The notes under the pieces: generated by a model
What the model saw: the letters and a program-made list of their open reading frames with translations, nothing else
Database searches by the model: none
What the model was told of the DNA's origin: nothing
Source of the DNA: Steroidobacter denitrificans
GTDB taxonomy: Bacteria; Pseudomonadota; Gammaproteobacteria; Steroidobacterales; Steroidobacteraceae
Assembly (NCBI RefSeq): GCF_001579945.1
Contig: NZ_CP011971.1
Span: 1,638,001-1,702,000, forward strand
Length of the DNA stretch: 64,000 nt
Direction: 5' to 3'
Part shown: one piece after another, positions 1 to 9,024 of the stretch
Layout of the letters: each line of letters opens with the position of its first letter
How positions within the stretch are numbered: position 1 is the stretch's first letter
Position numbers and translations under genes: made by a program

Positions 1-1
1 A

Positions 2-982
2 GATAGGGCACCGCCCTTGGACCATCGGCCTGCCGTGCATTATCGGACATTGCCGCCTGGCCGGTTGTACCGGTCGTCGCTCACAGCGAGCCTGGCTCGA
101 CGGTACCAACGCCACGTCGAGCACGGAGTCTTCTCCGACTTCACCTCCTCGCAAGCGGACCTGTTCATTTACTATCATCGTCCGCATGAATATGCTGCAC
201 GGATCGGCGCGTTGCCTGGCCCTCTCGTCTATGACTGCATGGACGACTGGGCAGCCTTCGGGTATGTGGGAGCCGGAGCAGTACAAGAATGGGAGCAGCG
301 CCTGTGCGAGCGGGCGGATCGCATTTGGGTGGTCAGCCGGCATTTGCAGGAGAAGCTCTCTGACTGGAAGGACAAGGTCCGCTATGTCCCCAATGGCGTC
401 GATTACGCTCATTTCGCCCGTGCGCGGGATATGCGTGCGCAACTCGAGGCCGATCCTCAGACAAGAACTCGCGCGCCGCGGTTGATCTACATCGGCTCGC
501 TGGAGCATTGGTTCGATGCACGCCTGGTGGGCGAAGTTGCGGGCCGACTTCCCGACTGGCTGATACAGGTCGTCGGACCCTCGAAGCTCGCCGAGCGCCA
601 GAGGGCATGGCTGGACCGGGACAATATTCATTTTCTCGGCAAGAAGGATTATCACGAGCTGCCGTCGCTACTGGCAGCAGCGAGTGTCGCGATGATCCCG
701 TTTCTTCTGAGCGACCTGATTCGCGGCACCAGTCCCATCAAGCTCTACGAGTACCTGGCCGCGGGCGTCCCGGTCGTTTCTTCCTCGATGCCTGAGGTAT
801 TGGCGCACGTCGAACCGGGCGCGGTCGTGTGCGCCGACGATCCGACGGAGTTTGCCCGGTTGGTGGAAGAGTGCGCCGCCTCCGGTAATCCGGATCGCTG
901 CCAGGCGATTGCGCACAAATGTAGCTGGGACAGCCGCTTCCTGCCGGCGGTCCATGACATCGGGAGGGCGACTTCGCGATGA
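2..982 (+). CDS. GT4-like glycosyltransferase (5' end outside window)
   Basis: GT-B glycosyltransferase of the GT4 (RfaB/glycosyl transferases group 1) type, expected to add a sugar to a growing surface polysaccharide on the cytoplasmic side. The reading frame is open to base 2, and the first codons align with residues about 38-60 of the next gene, so roughly 40 N-terminal residues lie outside the window. The TTG at 17 is only an apparent start. Visible motifs are VYDCMDDWAAF in the N-terminal domain, a VPNGVDYAHF linker strand, and the C-terminal donor-site stretch SPIKLYEYLAAGVPVV, where the acidic residue contacts the nucleotide-sugar ribose in this family. It is a close tandem paralogue of the following gene and overlaps it by ATGA. 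Sugar and acceptor specificity cannot be read from sequence. Confidence 0.85.
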   Translation, partial: DRAPPLDHRPAVHYRTLPPGRLYRSSLTASLARRYQRHVEHGVFSDFTSSQADLFIYYHRPHEYAARIGALPGPLVYDCMDDWAAFGYVGAGAVQEWEQRLCERADRIWVVSRHLQEKLSDWKDKVRYVPNGVDYAHFARARDMRAQLEADPQTRTRAPRLIYIGSLEHWFDARLVGEVAGRLPDWLIQVVGPSKLAERQRAWLDRDNIHFLGKKDYHELPSLLAAASVAMIPFLLSDLIRGTSPIKLYEYLAAGVPVVSSSMPEVLAHVEPGAVVCADDPTEFARLVEECAASGNPDRCQAIAHKCSWDSRFLPAVHDIGRATSR

Positions 983-2070
983 AGTGCAGCTTGTACGGCT
1001 TGTGGTATTGCTACGCCCAGCGGCCACACCATCTGGCGGCGCTCATGCTGAGGATGGGCTGGGAAGTAGACGTGTTCTGCCAGCGGAACATGCGGGATAC
1101 GGCGCCCACACTGAACTACCGACCGCGTGTGCATTCCCGTAGCTCGCCACCCAGTCGCCTGCATCATTGGCCGCCCACCAGCGCCTTCGCTAGGCGATAT
1201 CAGCGCGGGATCGAGCACCGCATACTCTCAGATTTCATTTCGTCACGTGCCGATCTGTACGTTCACTATCGCCGGCCGCTCGAATACCCCGCACGAATGG
1301 GTGCGCTTCCTGGCTCATTCGTTTACGACTGCGTGGACGATTGGGAGGGATTTGGGAGTGGCGATGCCGCACAGGTGCGCGCCTGGGAGCAGGCGCTGTG
1401 CGAGCGGGCCGATCGCATCTGGGTGGTCAGCCGGCGTCTGCAGGAGAAGTTCGCCATCTGGAAAGACAAGATCAGTTACGTTCCCAATGGCGTCGACTAT
1501 TCGCACTTTGCTCGTGCGCGCGACATGCGCATCGAGTCGGATGCTCGGATGCCCGACAAGGGTCGTCCGCGGCGGCTGATCTACATCGGCGCGCTCCAGC
1601 ACTGGTTTGACGCGCGGCTCGTCGGCGCCACCGCCGCTCGCCTGGGGGGCTGGGAAGTGCAACTCGTCGGTTCTTGTCAGCTCGATCAGCAACAAAGAGC
1701 GTATCTGGCGCGGGGCAACATTCGACTGCTCGGGCGTCGAGACTACCAAGAGTTGCCGTCGCTGCTGGCGAAGGCGGACGTAGCGATGATCCCGTTCGTG
1801 ATGAACGACCTTATCCGCGGCACCAACCCCATCAAGCTCTATGAATATCTCGCCGCCGGTGTACCGGTGGTCGCTTCTCCAATGCCAGAAGTGCTGCCGT
1901 ACGTGAAGCCGGGTGTGGTGGGGTGCGCCGACGATCCGGCGCATTTCGCGCGGCTTGTAGAGGAATTCGCCACCGCCCCCAATCCGGATCGATGCCAGGC
2001 GATTGCGCGCAAATGCAGTTGGGAGGCGCGCTTCCTGCCGGTGCTCGAGGAGGTCCAGAGCACCCTATGA
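979..2070 (+). CDS. GT4-like glycosyltransferase, tandem paralogue
   Basis: Full-length 363-residue GT-B glycosyltransferase, closely similar along its whole length to the gene before it. Both share the pattern DDW in the N-terminal domain, WVVSRRLQEKF before the interdomain region, VPNGVDYSHFARARDMR, and TNPIKLYEYLAAGVPVV in the donor-binding half. The ATG at 979 overlaps the upstream stop (ATGA), so the two genes are translationally coupled. The pair most likely arose by tandem duplication and then diverged, perhaps to add successive similar sugars. No signal peptide or membrane segment is evident, consistent with a cytoplasmic or membrane-peripheral enzyme of polysaccharide assembly. Confidence 0.88.
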   Translation: MKCSLYGLWYCYAQRPHHLAALMLRMGWEVDVFCQRNMRDTAPTLNYRPRVHSRSSPPSRLHHWPPTSAFARRYQRGIEHRILSDFISSRADLYVHYRRPLEYPARMGALPGSFVYDCVDDWEGFGSGDAAQVRAWEQALCERADRIWVVSRRLQEKFAIWKDKISYVPNGVDYSHFARARDMRIESDARMPDKGRPRRLIYIGALQHWFDARLVGATAARLGGWEVQLVGSCQLDQQQRAYLARGNIRLLGRRDYQELPSLLAKADVAMIPFVMNDLIRGTNPIKLYEYLAAGVPVVASPMPEVLPYVKPGVVGCADDPAHFARLVEEFATAPNPDRCQAIARKCSWEARFLPVLEEVQSTL

Positions 2071-2107
2071 ATGCGATGAGTCGCAAATACTGCGTGAGGT
2101 TCCCCGC

Positions 2108-3220
2108 ATGAAGGTGGTTGCGATCGTCGCGAAATACGCTCGCCCGGACGGGACACGGGAGATCGGCGGCGTCGAAACGTATATGTCCCAACTCGCCGGT
2201 GCCCTGCGTGGCAACTGCGAATTTTTTGTGTATCAAGCTGCCGCTAAGGCGTTCGAGCACCAGTTCGAGAACCTCACGGCAGTCGGACACCCGGTCGCTA
2301 GCTGCCAAGCACTCGTCAATCACGTCGAACGTCATGTGCTTGGCGCAGCAGATGTACTCCTGTTCTCCAACGAGCAGCACGAAGCCGTGAGCGAGCGACA
2401 ACGATCTGTCGCAATCCAGCACGGGATCTACTGGGATCTACCGGTGGCGTATTATTCCACGAACGCGCTCGCTCGCCGTTTTGGCGGTGCCTACAAGGCG
2501 TTCGACAACTGGCGCAACCTGCGGCGCTTACGCCGTCATCGCAATATTGTATGCGTGGATTACGCATACCAGACGTGGCTGCATTCCGTTACCGATTTTC
2601 ATAGTCGAGAGCGGCGGTTGTGGGTCATTCCGAACCACGCCAGCGCGGAATTCTTCGAACTCGACAGTCCACCGCAAGACGGTTCGGTGTCGATTTTGTT
2701 CGCGCGTCGCTTCATGAGCTTTCGCGGCACGAGGCTGTTCGTCAGCGTCGCCGCGAGACTGTTGGCGGCGCATCCTCTTGTGCGTGTCACGCTGAGCGGC
2801 GATGGTCCGGATTGCGCCGCAATGCAGAGGATTCTTCCACCATCCGAGCGAGCCAAGTACTGTAGGGTCGATCACGGCGAAATGCCGGCGCTTATGCGGG
2901 AACACCATATCGTAGTCGTTCCTTCGTTGGGATCGGAAGGCACGTCATTAAGCGCCATCGAAGGACTTGCGGCGGGCAGAGCGGTGGTCGCCAGCGCCGT
3001 AGGCGGCCTTCCAAATATCATTCTGGATGGATTCAACGGGCTTCTAGTGCAGCCCGGCGATCAGCAGGAACTGTACCTCGCCTTGCAATCGTTGGTGAAT
3101 TCTGCAGAGTTGCGCAACCGTCTTGGGCAGGCCGGTCGCGCGACCTGCGGTGCGCAGCTCGGATTTCGTGCGTGGGCGGGGCGTTGGCGCGCAGTGATCG
3201 CCCAGGTGGCCGCTACATGA
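2108..3220 (+). CDS. GT4-like glycosyltransferase
   Basis: A 370-residue GT-B glycosyltransferase. The start is placed at ATG 2108, giving MKVVAIVAKYARPDGTR, because the upstream extension of the frame overlaps the previous gene and has no family character. The N-terminal part holds the glycine-rich acceptor-side loop IGGVETYMSQLAG typical of GT4 enzymes. The C-terminal part holds VVPSLGSEGTSLSAIEGLAAG, where the E...G pattern marks the nucleotide-sugar site. It ends ATGA-overlapped with the next glycosyltransferase. The donor and linkage are unknown. The gene sits in a run of co-directional polysaccharide genes. Confidence 0.85.
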   Translation: MKVVAIVAKYARPDGTREIGGVETYMSQLAGALRGNCEFFVYQAAAKAFEHQFENLTAVGHPVASCQALVNHVERHVLGAADVLLFSNEQHEAVSERQRSVAIQHGIYWDLPVAYYSTNALARRFGGAYKAFDNWRNLRRLRRHRNIVCVDYAYQTWLHSVTDFHSRERRLWVIPNHASAEFFELDSPPQDGSVSILFARRFMSFRGTRLFVSVAARLLAAHPLVRVTLSGDGPDCAAMQRILPPSERAKYCRVDHGEMPALMREHHIVVVPSLGSEGTSLSAIEGLAAGRAVVASAVGGLPNIILDGFNGLLVQPGDQQELYLALQSLVNSAELRNRLGQAGRATCGAQLGFRAWAGRWRAVIAQVAAT

Positions 3221-4437
3221 GCAGGCGGCTTCTGATCATTGCGCACCACTTTCCGCCGAGCGGTATCACGGCAAGCCGACGTCCCGGCGGCATGGCAAAG
3301 TATCTGCCGTTGTTCGGCTGGGAGCCCGTGGTGCTTACACGTGCGTGGCGCCGGGACAACTGCAATTACGATCCGACGATCGTTCCTAATCTACCGTTCG
3401 ATCTGGTGCGCCATGAGCTGGACTATCCCATTCCGCGCGGATTGTCGGCCGCGATAGAGCAGACCGTGCGAGTGGCGCGACCGTACCTCCACCCCTACAG
3501 CTTCCTACGGACAGGTCGGGATGCGGTCAACAAACTATTGCACACGGAACGCTTTGATGCGATCTGGACAACCGTGCCGCGGGACAACCTTCTCGATCTT
3601 GCGTGCTATGCGTCTGATGTCAGCGGCCGACCCTGGATCGCCGATTTTCGCGATGTGTGGCAGTGGATACCGAATCTGTTTGTAAAGGCCACCCTGCCCA
3701 TGCGGCTGCATCACGAGCGTCGAGTGCTCAGGAGCGCAGCGGCCATCACTACGGTATCAGCGGGCTTCGCGGAGACATTGCAGGAGCGGCACGGGCGCGT
3801 CGTGCGTACGATCTCGCACGGTTTCGATCCTGATCTGTTGCCGGCGACGCCGCCTTCGATATTCCCTCGATTCAACATCGTGTTTACCGGCGGCGTGGTT
3901 CTCGGCCGTCCGAATCTCAGGCCGCTGCTGGACGCGCTCGGCCGACTGATCGCCCGGCGCGCAGTGGACGCGCGGCACGTGGTGCTCGAATTCTACGGTG
4001 CTGGCAATGCCACTAGGCTGGCGGAGATGTTCGCCGGGCATCCGTACGCGTACCTGGTGGTGGATCACGGAGCAGTGCCGCGCGCGCAGGTCATCAAATA
4101 TCAGCGCACTGCCACCCTTCTCCTGTCGGCCAGTCATCCCGGCATGCGTGGCTGGAACACCAGCAAACTGTACGAATACATTGCTGCGGGGCGACCGATC
4201 CTGTCGATCCCGCATGATCACGACTGCATCGACGAGTTGTTGCAGCGAACGAACGCCGGGACGAGCTGTACATCGGTGGAAGAGATCGAAGGCGTTCTCC
4301 TCGGCTTCTACCGCGAGTGGAAGAGGACTGGCGCCGTCGCGTTTCGCGGGCACCGGGAGCTGATATCACGCTATTCGAACCGTAGCCAGGCCGGCGAGCT
4401 GGCCGCGCTGTTGAACGAGGTCGTGGAGCGTCGATGA
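3217..4437 (+). CDS. GT4-like glycosyltransferase
   Basis: A 406-residue GT-B glycosyltransferase beginning MSRRLLIIAHHFPPSG at ATG 3217, which overlaps the upstream stop by four bases. The HHFPPSGITASRRPGG stretch is the N-terminal acceptor-domain loop seen in many exopolysaccharide GT4 enzymes. The second domain carries FTGGVVLGRPNLRPLLDAL and the donor-site element NTSKLYEYIAAGRPIL. It overlaps the following membrane-protein gene by ATGA, so the block 979-5780 looks like one translationally coupled unit. No specific sugar can be assigned. Confidence 0.85.
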   Translation: MSRRLLIIAHHFPPSGITASRRPGGMAKYLPLFGWEPVVLTRAWRRDNCNYDPTIVPNLPFDLVRHELDYPIPRGLSAAIEQTVRVARPYLHPYSFLRTGRDAVNKLLHTERFDAIWTTVPRDNLLDLACYASDVSGRPWIADFRDVWQWIPNLFVKATLPMRLHHERRVLRSAAAITTVSAGFAETLQERHGRVVRTISHGFDPDLLPATPPSIFPRFNIVFTGGVVLGRPNLRPLLDALGRLIARRAVDARHVVLEFYGAGNATRLAEMFAGHPYAYLVVDHGAVPRAQVIKYQRTATLLLSASHPGMRGWNTSKLYEYIAAGRPILSIPHDHDCIDELLQRTNAGTSCTSVEEIEGVLLGFYREWKRTGAVAFRGHRELISRYSNRSQAGELAALLNEVVERR

Positions 4438-5780
4438 GGGGTGAGCTCACATGGCCGTACCGGCTCGCGTTGCTCGGATGTGCGATGGTGGTGGGATTGA
4501 ACCTGCTGCCGGGCGCCCTGGCGGTGCTTCTGACCGGGACGATCGTCGCTGCGACGAGCTTGAGGGTCGGGTCCGGGCCGGTGCTGGTCGCGGTCGCGCT
4601 GCTCGGACTGCCGTTTCTGCAAGCGGCGGCCGAGATGATCAGCCTGACACCTACAGTGCTCGTGATGGGGCTGGACGTCGTACTCCTCTTCCTGGCGGTG
4701 AAGGCATCGCCGGCGCTGTTGGCCCGGCCAGCATACCGTGGCGTGCGGCGTTTTCTGGCCTGGTGGCTGGCATTCCTGCTGATCTACTCGCTGTTCTCGT
4801 TTACGACGGATCTCTCCAGTTACAGCGTCTTCTCATGGCAGTACCTGGCAGTGTACGGCAGCTATTATGCGCTGGCGGGTGTGCTAGCCATCAGAAACGA
4901 GGTATCGCCGCCGGAGGCGATGGCGATCGGCTTGCCGCTATTCGCGTTCAATTATTGGCTGCTTGAAAGTTCGGTGGACTCCATCGCGATGATCGTTGAT
5001 GCGACGATCGGGCTGCGAGGCGCCGAGACTTTTAACGCCATCGATAGCGCCAGGATGGCCGGGCTGTTACTGCTGATGTCCTTGGCGGTCATTTTTACCG
5101 ACCGGCACAAGCAACGCCGGGTGCCCGAGATTGCTGCAGCGATAGTGCTTGCTGCGCCTCTGGCGTGGTACGCCTATACGCGCCAGGTCTATGTCACGGT
5201 CGTAGTTGTCGCAGCTTGTATGGCTGTCGTGATGGTCTTCAGGTCGAGAGTCCGGGGAGAATCGATCGGAGGTCGATTGATTCTAGTGTCTGTGGTGTGC
5301 GTTCTCGGCGCCACGGCGGCGTGGCAGATCTTTGATTTGTTCACGAGCAATGTCGAGAGTCGTATTGCACTGTACGGTGTCCAGTCCAACAGCAGAATCG
5401 AGCTCTGGACGACGAGTCTGCAATTGATCTCGAATAATCCGGTTTCGGGTATCGGCATCGGGGAGTTTCAGAGAAGAGGGTTCGGCTCGTGGCCGCACAA
5501 CTGGATCATCGAAGCTTGGCTCGGGCTTGGTCTGCCCGGACTGATCCTGGTTTTGATCGGAGCGGGCGTTGTGGTGCTTGCGTTGCTTCGTAGGAGCGAG
5601 GCGTGGCTGGGCGGATGGCTCTACATGGGTCTGTACTATCTGTTCGTCGCTCAAGTCAGTGCTGACATCGCGCGCAACGCGCCGCTGCTTTTCTTCATCG
5701 TGCTCGCATTTCACGCGATGGCTGCATCCGGCGGCTGCACTGAGCTCGCCCAGCAACGAGCGGGGCTGCCGCGGAGGTGA
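4434..5780 (+). CDS. O-antigen ligase/polymerase-like membrane protein
   Basis: A 448-residue polytopic inner-membrane protein with roughly a dozen hydrophobic segments. Near residues 318-355 it has the signature of the Wzy_C/O-antigen ligase family. This is an arginine in SRIELWTTSLQLI, then NPVSGIGIGEF, then a PHN motif followed by a hydrophobic segment, with the histidine in the large periplasmic loop. Such proteins either polymerise undecaprenol-linked repeat units (Wzy) or ligate the glycan to an acceptor (WaaL, PglL, TfpW/PilO-type). Sequence alone does not separate these roles. Its position among glycosyltransferases without an obvious wzx flippase in the window leaves the polymer type open. 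Confidence 0.75.
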   Translation: MRGELTWPYRLALLGCAMVVGLNLLPGALAVLLTGTIVAATSLRVGSGPVLVAVALLGLPFLQAAAEMISLTPTVLVMGLDVVLLFLAVKASPALLARPAYRGVRRFLAWWLAFLLIYSLFSFTTDLSSYSVFSWQYLAVYGSYYALAGVLAIRNEVSPPEAMAIGLPLFAFNYWLLESSVDSIAMIVDATIGLRGAETFNAIDSARMAGLLLLMSLAVIFTDRHKQRRVPEIAAAIVLAAPLAWYAYTRQVYVTVVVVAACMAVVMVFRSRVRGESIGGRLILVSVVCVLGATAAWQIFDLFTSNVESRIALYGVQSNSRIELWTTSLQLISNNPVSGIGIGEFQRRGFGSWPHNWIIEAWLGLGLPGLILVLIGAGVVVLALLRRSEAWLGGWLYMGLYYLFVAQVSADIARNAPLLFFIVLAFHAMAASGGCTELAQQRAGLPRR

Positions 5781-5810
5781 TCCGTACAGTGCCTGGAGGG
5801 AAGGTGATGA

Positions 5811-6396
5811 ATGATCGTCGTGGGTGATGCCGTAATCGCAGCGGGAGGCCGATTCGAATTCGTGAGTTTTTCGGATGCATTCGCCAGCAAGCCGTTATGC
5901 GTCAATATCGAGGGAGCCGTGGCGCGGTCGGGATTCGAATCGCCTTGGAACTTACATAATGCCTCGGAGTGGATCAAGCTGCTGTCGGGATTCACGCAGG
6001 GGCCGGTATTCGCGGGCCAACAATCACGTCCTAGACGTCCCGGACGGAGTCGCCACGACACGAAGTTTCCTCGGCGAGCGGGGTATCGGATTCCTGTCCT
6101 GTCGCGTCAGCGATGTGAGAGTGGGTGATTTCGTGGTCGATCGTCGCTGTAATCGCCATGCGCTCACGGCGATGGTATTCGGTCGCCATCACGACGCTTT
6201 CGAGCTGTTGCAGCATGTTCAGGTGCGTGATGAGGGCGGCGGTCGCGTGACGCTGCTCGTGACGCTACGTACGACGAACGCAGCTACAGACGTGATCTGG
6301 CAGCGCTTCGACCTACGGGATTTGGGTATCGATTGGCGCGCGCAGGCGGGAAAGAATCGATTGAAGGTGGTGGGCGACTGCCAGGCCTCGTCATGA
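5811..6396 (+). pseudogene. CapA-like (PGA_cap) protein, frameshifted
   Basis: Two overlapping frames together resemble the CapA/PgsA metallophosphatase-like family linked to capsule genes. The first frame (from ATG 5811) gives VVGDAVIAAGG and CVNIEGAVARSG, matching the GD... and NLEG blocks. The second frame supplies ANNHVLDVPDGVATTRSFL, matching the ANNH..D block that should follow. The switch falls at GCGGGCC around 6015-6020, and deleting one G joins VFA to ANNHVLD in frame. The total of 586 bases equals 195 codons plus one base. Even repaired, the product (about 194 residues) is shorter than usual CapA proteins (over 300), so the C-terminal half is divergent or lost. The stop overlaps the next start (ATGA). 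Either a decayed gene or a one-base sequence error. Confidence 0.55.
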
Positions 6397-7532
6397 TTCC
6401 GGATGTGCCAGTGACTGCTCCAGAGCGTGGCGAAATCTGGTTCTGGCAGAGAATCGTTAGCCCGCACATGGCGGCGTTGGCCACAGCGTTGCTGGCCCGG
6501 GGCTGGGCTGTGACGTACGTTGCGGAACGCTGGATGAGCGAGGAGCGGGAGAGACAGGGCTGGACCGTTCCGTTTCTCGGTAATCTTCGCGTTGTGCTCG
6601 CGCCCGACAAGAGCGCGGCCGAAGCGTTGGTGGCAGGCGCCTCGCTGCAAAGTATCCATCTATGCCAGGGTATGCGAGGCAACGGTGTCGTGCAAACCGT
6701 ACAGCGCGCGTTACGTAAGCGCCGGTTGCGACAGTGGATCGTGATGGAGACGGTAGATGATCAGAACTGGAAAGGAATTATCAAACGTCTTGCGTACCGA
6801 TTACTGTTTGCTTGGTCCGGTCGATGCATCGAAGGTGTCCTGGCGATTGGATACCGTACCCGCTCATGGGTCATCGCGCGAGGCATGCCGGAATCGCGGG
6901 TATACCCATTCGCGTACTTTCTGCCGAACACCTCCTCGCCAGGACTGGCCTCCAGTTCCCGTCGCTCCAAATTTCGTTTCCTCTACGTTGGACAGATCGT
7001 CCAGCACAAGGGACTCGACCTCCTGATATCCGCATTATCGCGGCTCTGTCGGGACGACATCGAGCTGGCGGTCGTGGGATCCGGGCCAATCGAATCGTCG
7101 CTATGTGCACGGGCCGAGTCCGTGCTGCCCGGGCGAGTGCGTTGGATCGGCCGATTGCCGATGCCGAAGGTTGTGAACGAAATGGCAAGAGCTGACTGTC
7201 TCGTTCTTCCCAGTCGACATGACGGCTGGGGTGCTGTCGTCTCCGAAGCCCTCATCACCGGTACGCCCGTGATATGCAGCGATGCTTGTGGAAGTGCCGA
7301 AGTTGCGCGCGCAAGTGGAGAGGGTGTCGTATTTCGTGCGCACGATGATCAGGACTTGTGTGTATCGCTCATGACGATGCTTGAAAGATGGCGACCGGAT
7401 GAAAGACGGCGGTCCGCTCTGATGGACTGGGCACGCTGTCTGGATGCTGATGCAGGCGCGGCCTATCTTTCCAAAATACTCGAACACGACGCCAGAATCG
7501 GGCCGCCGATACTGCCCTGGAGGCAACGATGA
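6393..7532 (+). CDS. GT4-like glycosyltransferase
   Basis: A 379-residue GT-B glycosyltransferase. ATG 6393 (MIPDVPVTAPERGE) overlaps the preceding stop and is preferred over the TTG 60 bases upstream, which lies inside the CapA-like frame. Features include SPHMAALATALLARGW in the acceptor domain, FLYVGQIVQHKGLDLLI at the start of the donor domain (the common VGrl...KG.d.Li pattern), and LPSRHDGWGAVVSEALITG, where the EAL glutamate belongs to the EX7E-type donor site. It probably transfers a hexose or similar sugar during polysaccharide assembly. It is ATGA-coupled to the next gene. Confidence 0.87.
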   Translation: MIPDVPVTAPERGEIWFWQRIVSPHMAALATALLARGWAVTYVAERWMSEERERQGWTVPFLGNLRVVLAPDKSAAEALVAGASLQSIHLCQGMRGNGVVQTVQRALRKRRLRQWIVMETVDDQNWKGIIKRLAYRLLFAWSGRCIEGVLAIGYRTRSWVIARGMPESRVYPFAYFLPNTSSPGLASSSRRSKFRFLYVGQIVQHKGLDLLISALSRLCRDDIELAVVGSGPIESSLCARAESVLPGRVRWIGRLPMPKVVNEMARADCLVLPSRHDGWGAVVSEALITGTPVICSDACGSAEVARASGEGVVFRAHDDQDLCVSLMTMLERWRPDERRRSALMDWARCLDADAGAAYLSKILEHDARIGPPILPWRQR

Positions 7533-8737
7533 AGAGTACGCCTGCACGGCCTGTCGTGCTTGTCTTCAATCGCTACTACCTACCTGGATACCGTGCTGGC
7601 GGTCCCGTGCGAACGCTCGCCAACATGGTGGCGCGGTTGGGGCAGGAATTCGACTTCCGAATCGTGACGCTCGACCGAGACGTCGGCGATGCGGTGCCCT
7701 ACGCAAACGTGACGCATGAAGACTGGACGGCTGTGGGCGATTCACTGGTGCGATACATGTCTATTGCTCAAGTCTCCGTGGCACGACTCTGCCGTCTTGT
7801 GAATGATCTCGATCCTGACGTTATCTATCTGAATAGCTTCTTCGATCCTTTGTTCACACAACGTATCCTCTTGGCAAGACGTCTCGGCAGATTGGGGAGG
7901 ACGCCTGTCGTGCTTGCGCCGCGGGGAGAATTGTCGGAGGGTGCGCTTGCCCTGAAGAGTGTCAAAAAACGTGCGTATCTTCACGTGGGACGAGCGGCGC
8001 GGCTCTACCGGAGACTGATTTGGCAGGCATCGAGTGAGCTGGAGAGGCGGGACATCCTGCGGGCTGGCCCTTACGTTATTGAGAGGGACATTCGAATCGC
8101 CCAGGACATTGCTGCGCACGATGTGGATCTCGGCCTGGTACGCACACCTCGTGAAGTAGGCTCTCCGTTACGAGTGTGCTTCCTTTCCAGGATCAGCCGG
8201 ATGAAGAATCTCGATTTCGCGATTCGAGTGCTGGCGCAGGTGCAAACGCCGGTGACATTCACGGTCTATGGACCTAAAGAGGACGCGTCGTACTGGGCTG
8301 AATGCAAAACGACAATCGCATCGCTACCGGAACACATTCAATGCATTTACGGCGGCACAGTCCAGCCGTCAAACGTGAGACAGACGCTCTCGTGTCACGA
8401 CTTATTCTTGCTGCCGACGCGCGGCGAGAACTATGGGCACGTCATTCACGAAGCACTCTCGGCGGGGCTGCCGGTGTTGATCAGCGATACCACTCCGTGG
8501 GCAGAAGTAGGGTCAAAGGGCGTCGGTTGGACATTGTCCTTGGATGCCGAAGAGCGTTATGCGGAGAAGATCGAAGAGGTGTTTCTCTGGAGTGAAAGGG
8601 TGCATGCAGAAGTCGCGCAAGCATGCCGCAGATTTGCCGCGAGGAAATCAAACGACGCTCTGGTAATACACGCCAACCGTGCATTGTTCATGGACGTGAT
8701 CTGTCAGGAGCAGGCAAATGCCTGCAGTCGCATGTGA
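7529..8737 (+). CDS. GT4-like glycosyltransferase
   Basis: A 402-residue GT-B glycosyltransferase whose N-terminus (RYYLPGYRAGGPVRTLANM) is characteristic of a polysaccharide-cluster GT4 subgroup. The donor half has FLSRISRMKNLDFAIRVL and LPTRGENYGHVIHEALSAG, the latter containing the E...E/G donor-binding pattern. ATG 7529 overlaps the previous stop by four bases. It is the last gene of the coupled glycosyltransferase run and is followed by a 287-base gap. Specificity is unknown. Confidence 0.87.
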   Translation: MKSTPARPVVLVFNRYYLPGYRAGGPVRTLANMVARLGQEFDFRIVTLDRDVGDAVPYANVTHEDWTAVGDSLVRYMSIAQVSVARLCRLVNDLDPDVIYLNSFFDPLFTQRILLARRLGRLGRTPVVLAPRGELSEGALALKSVKKRAYLHVGRAARLYRRLIWQASSELERRDILRAGPYVIERDIRIAQDIAAHDVDLGLVRTPREVGSPLRVCFLSRISRMKNLDFAIRVLAQVQTPVTFTVYGPKEDASYWAECKTTIASLPEHIQCIYGGTVQPSNVRQTLSCHDLFLLPTRGENYGHVIHEALSAGLPVLISDTTPWAEVGSKGVGWTLSLDAEERYAEKIEEVFLWSERVHAEVAQACRRFAARKSNDALVIHANRALFMDVICQEQANACSRM

Positions 8738-9024
8738 AGATTCCTGGTAGATGAAAATTCTGTCAAAGCTGGATACCAGAATTATGTCTTGGCATCGGGA
8801 ACGCTTTCAGGCGCGTGCGTGCCACTTTTGTGAAGATTGCGGTCCCGAGAATTTTTCGAAGCGAATGACATAAAGTTGGGGACATCATTCTGGGCTACAG
8901 ACTGATCAAGCACATGCAGGTTAGACAGCGAAGGACAGACGCTTTTACGTTGGTCGTCACGTCGCGAAGAGTAGATGAAGATGTATTCGATGTCGTGTGC
9001 GCGGGTATCAGATGTTGGTGAATC
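8738..9024 (+). other. intergenic gap without supported gene
   Basis: 287 bases between the last GT-B gene and the GT-C gene. No frame on either strand shows family character, and I see no strong hairpin or clear promoter box. A transcription start for the downstream gene must lie here or further upstream. Confidence 0.4.
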
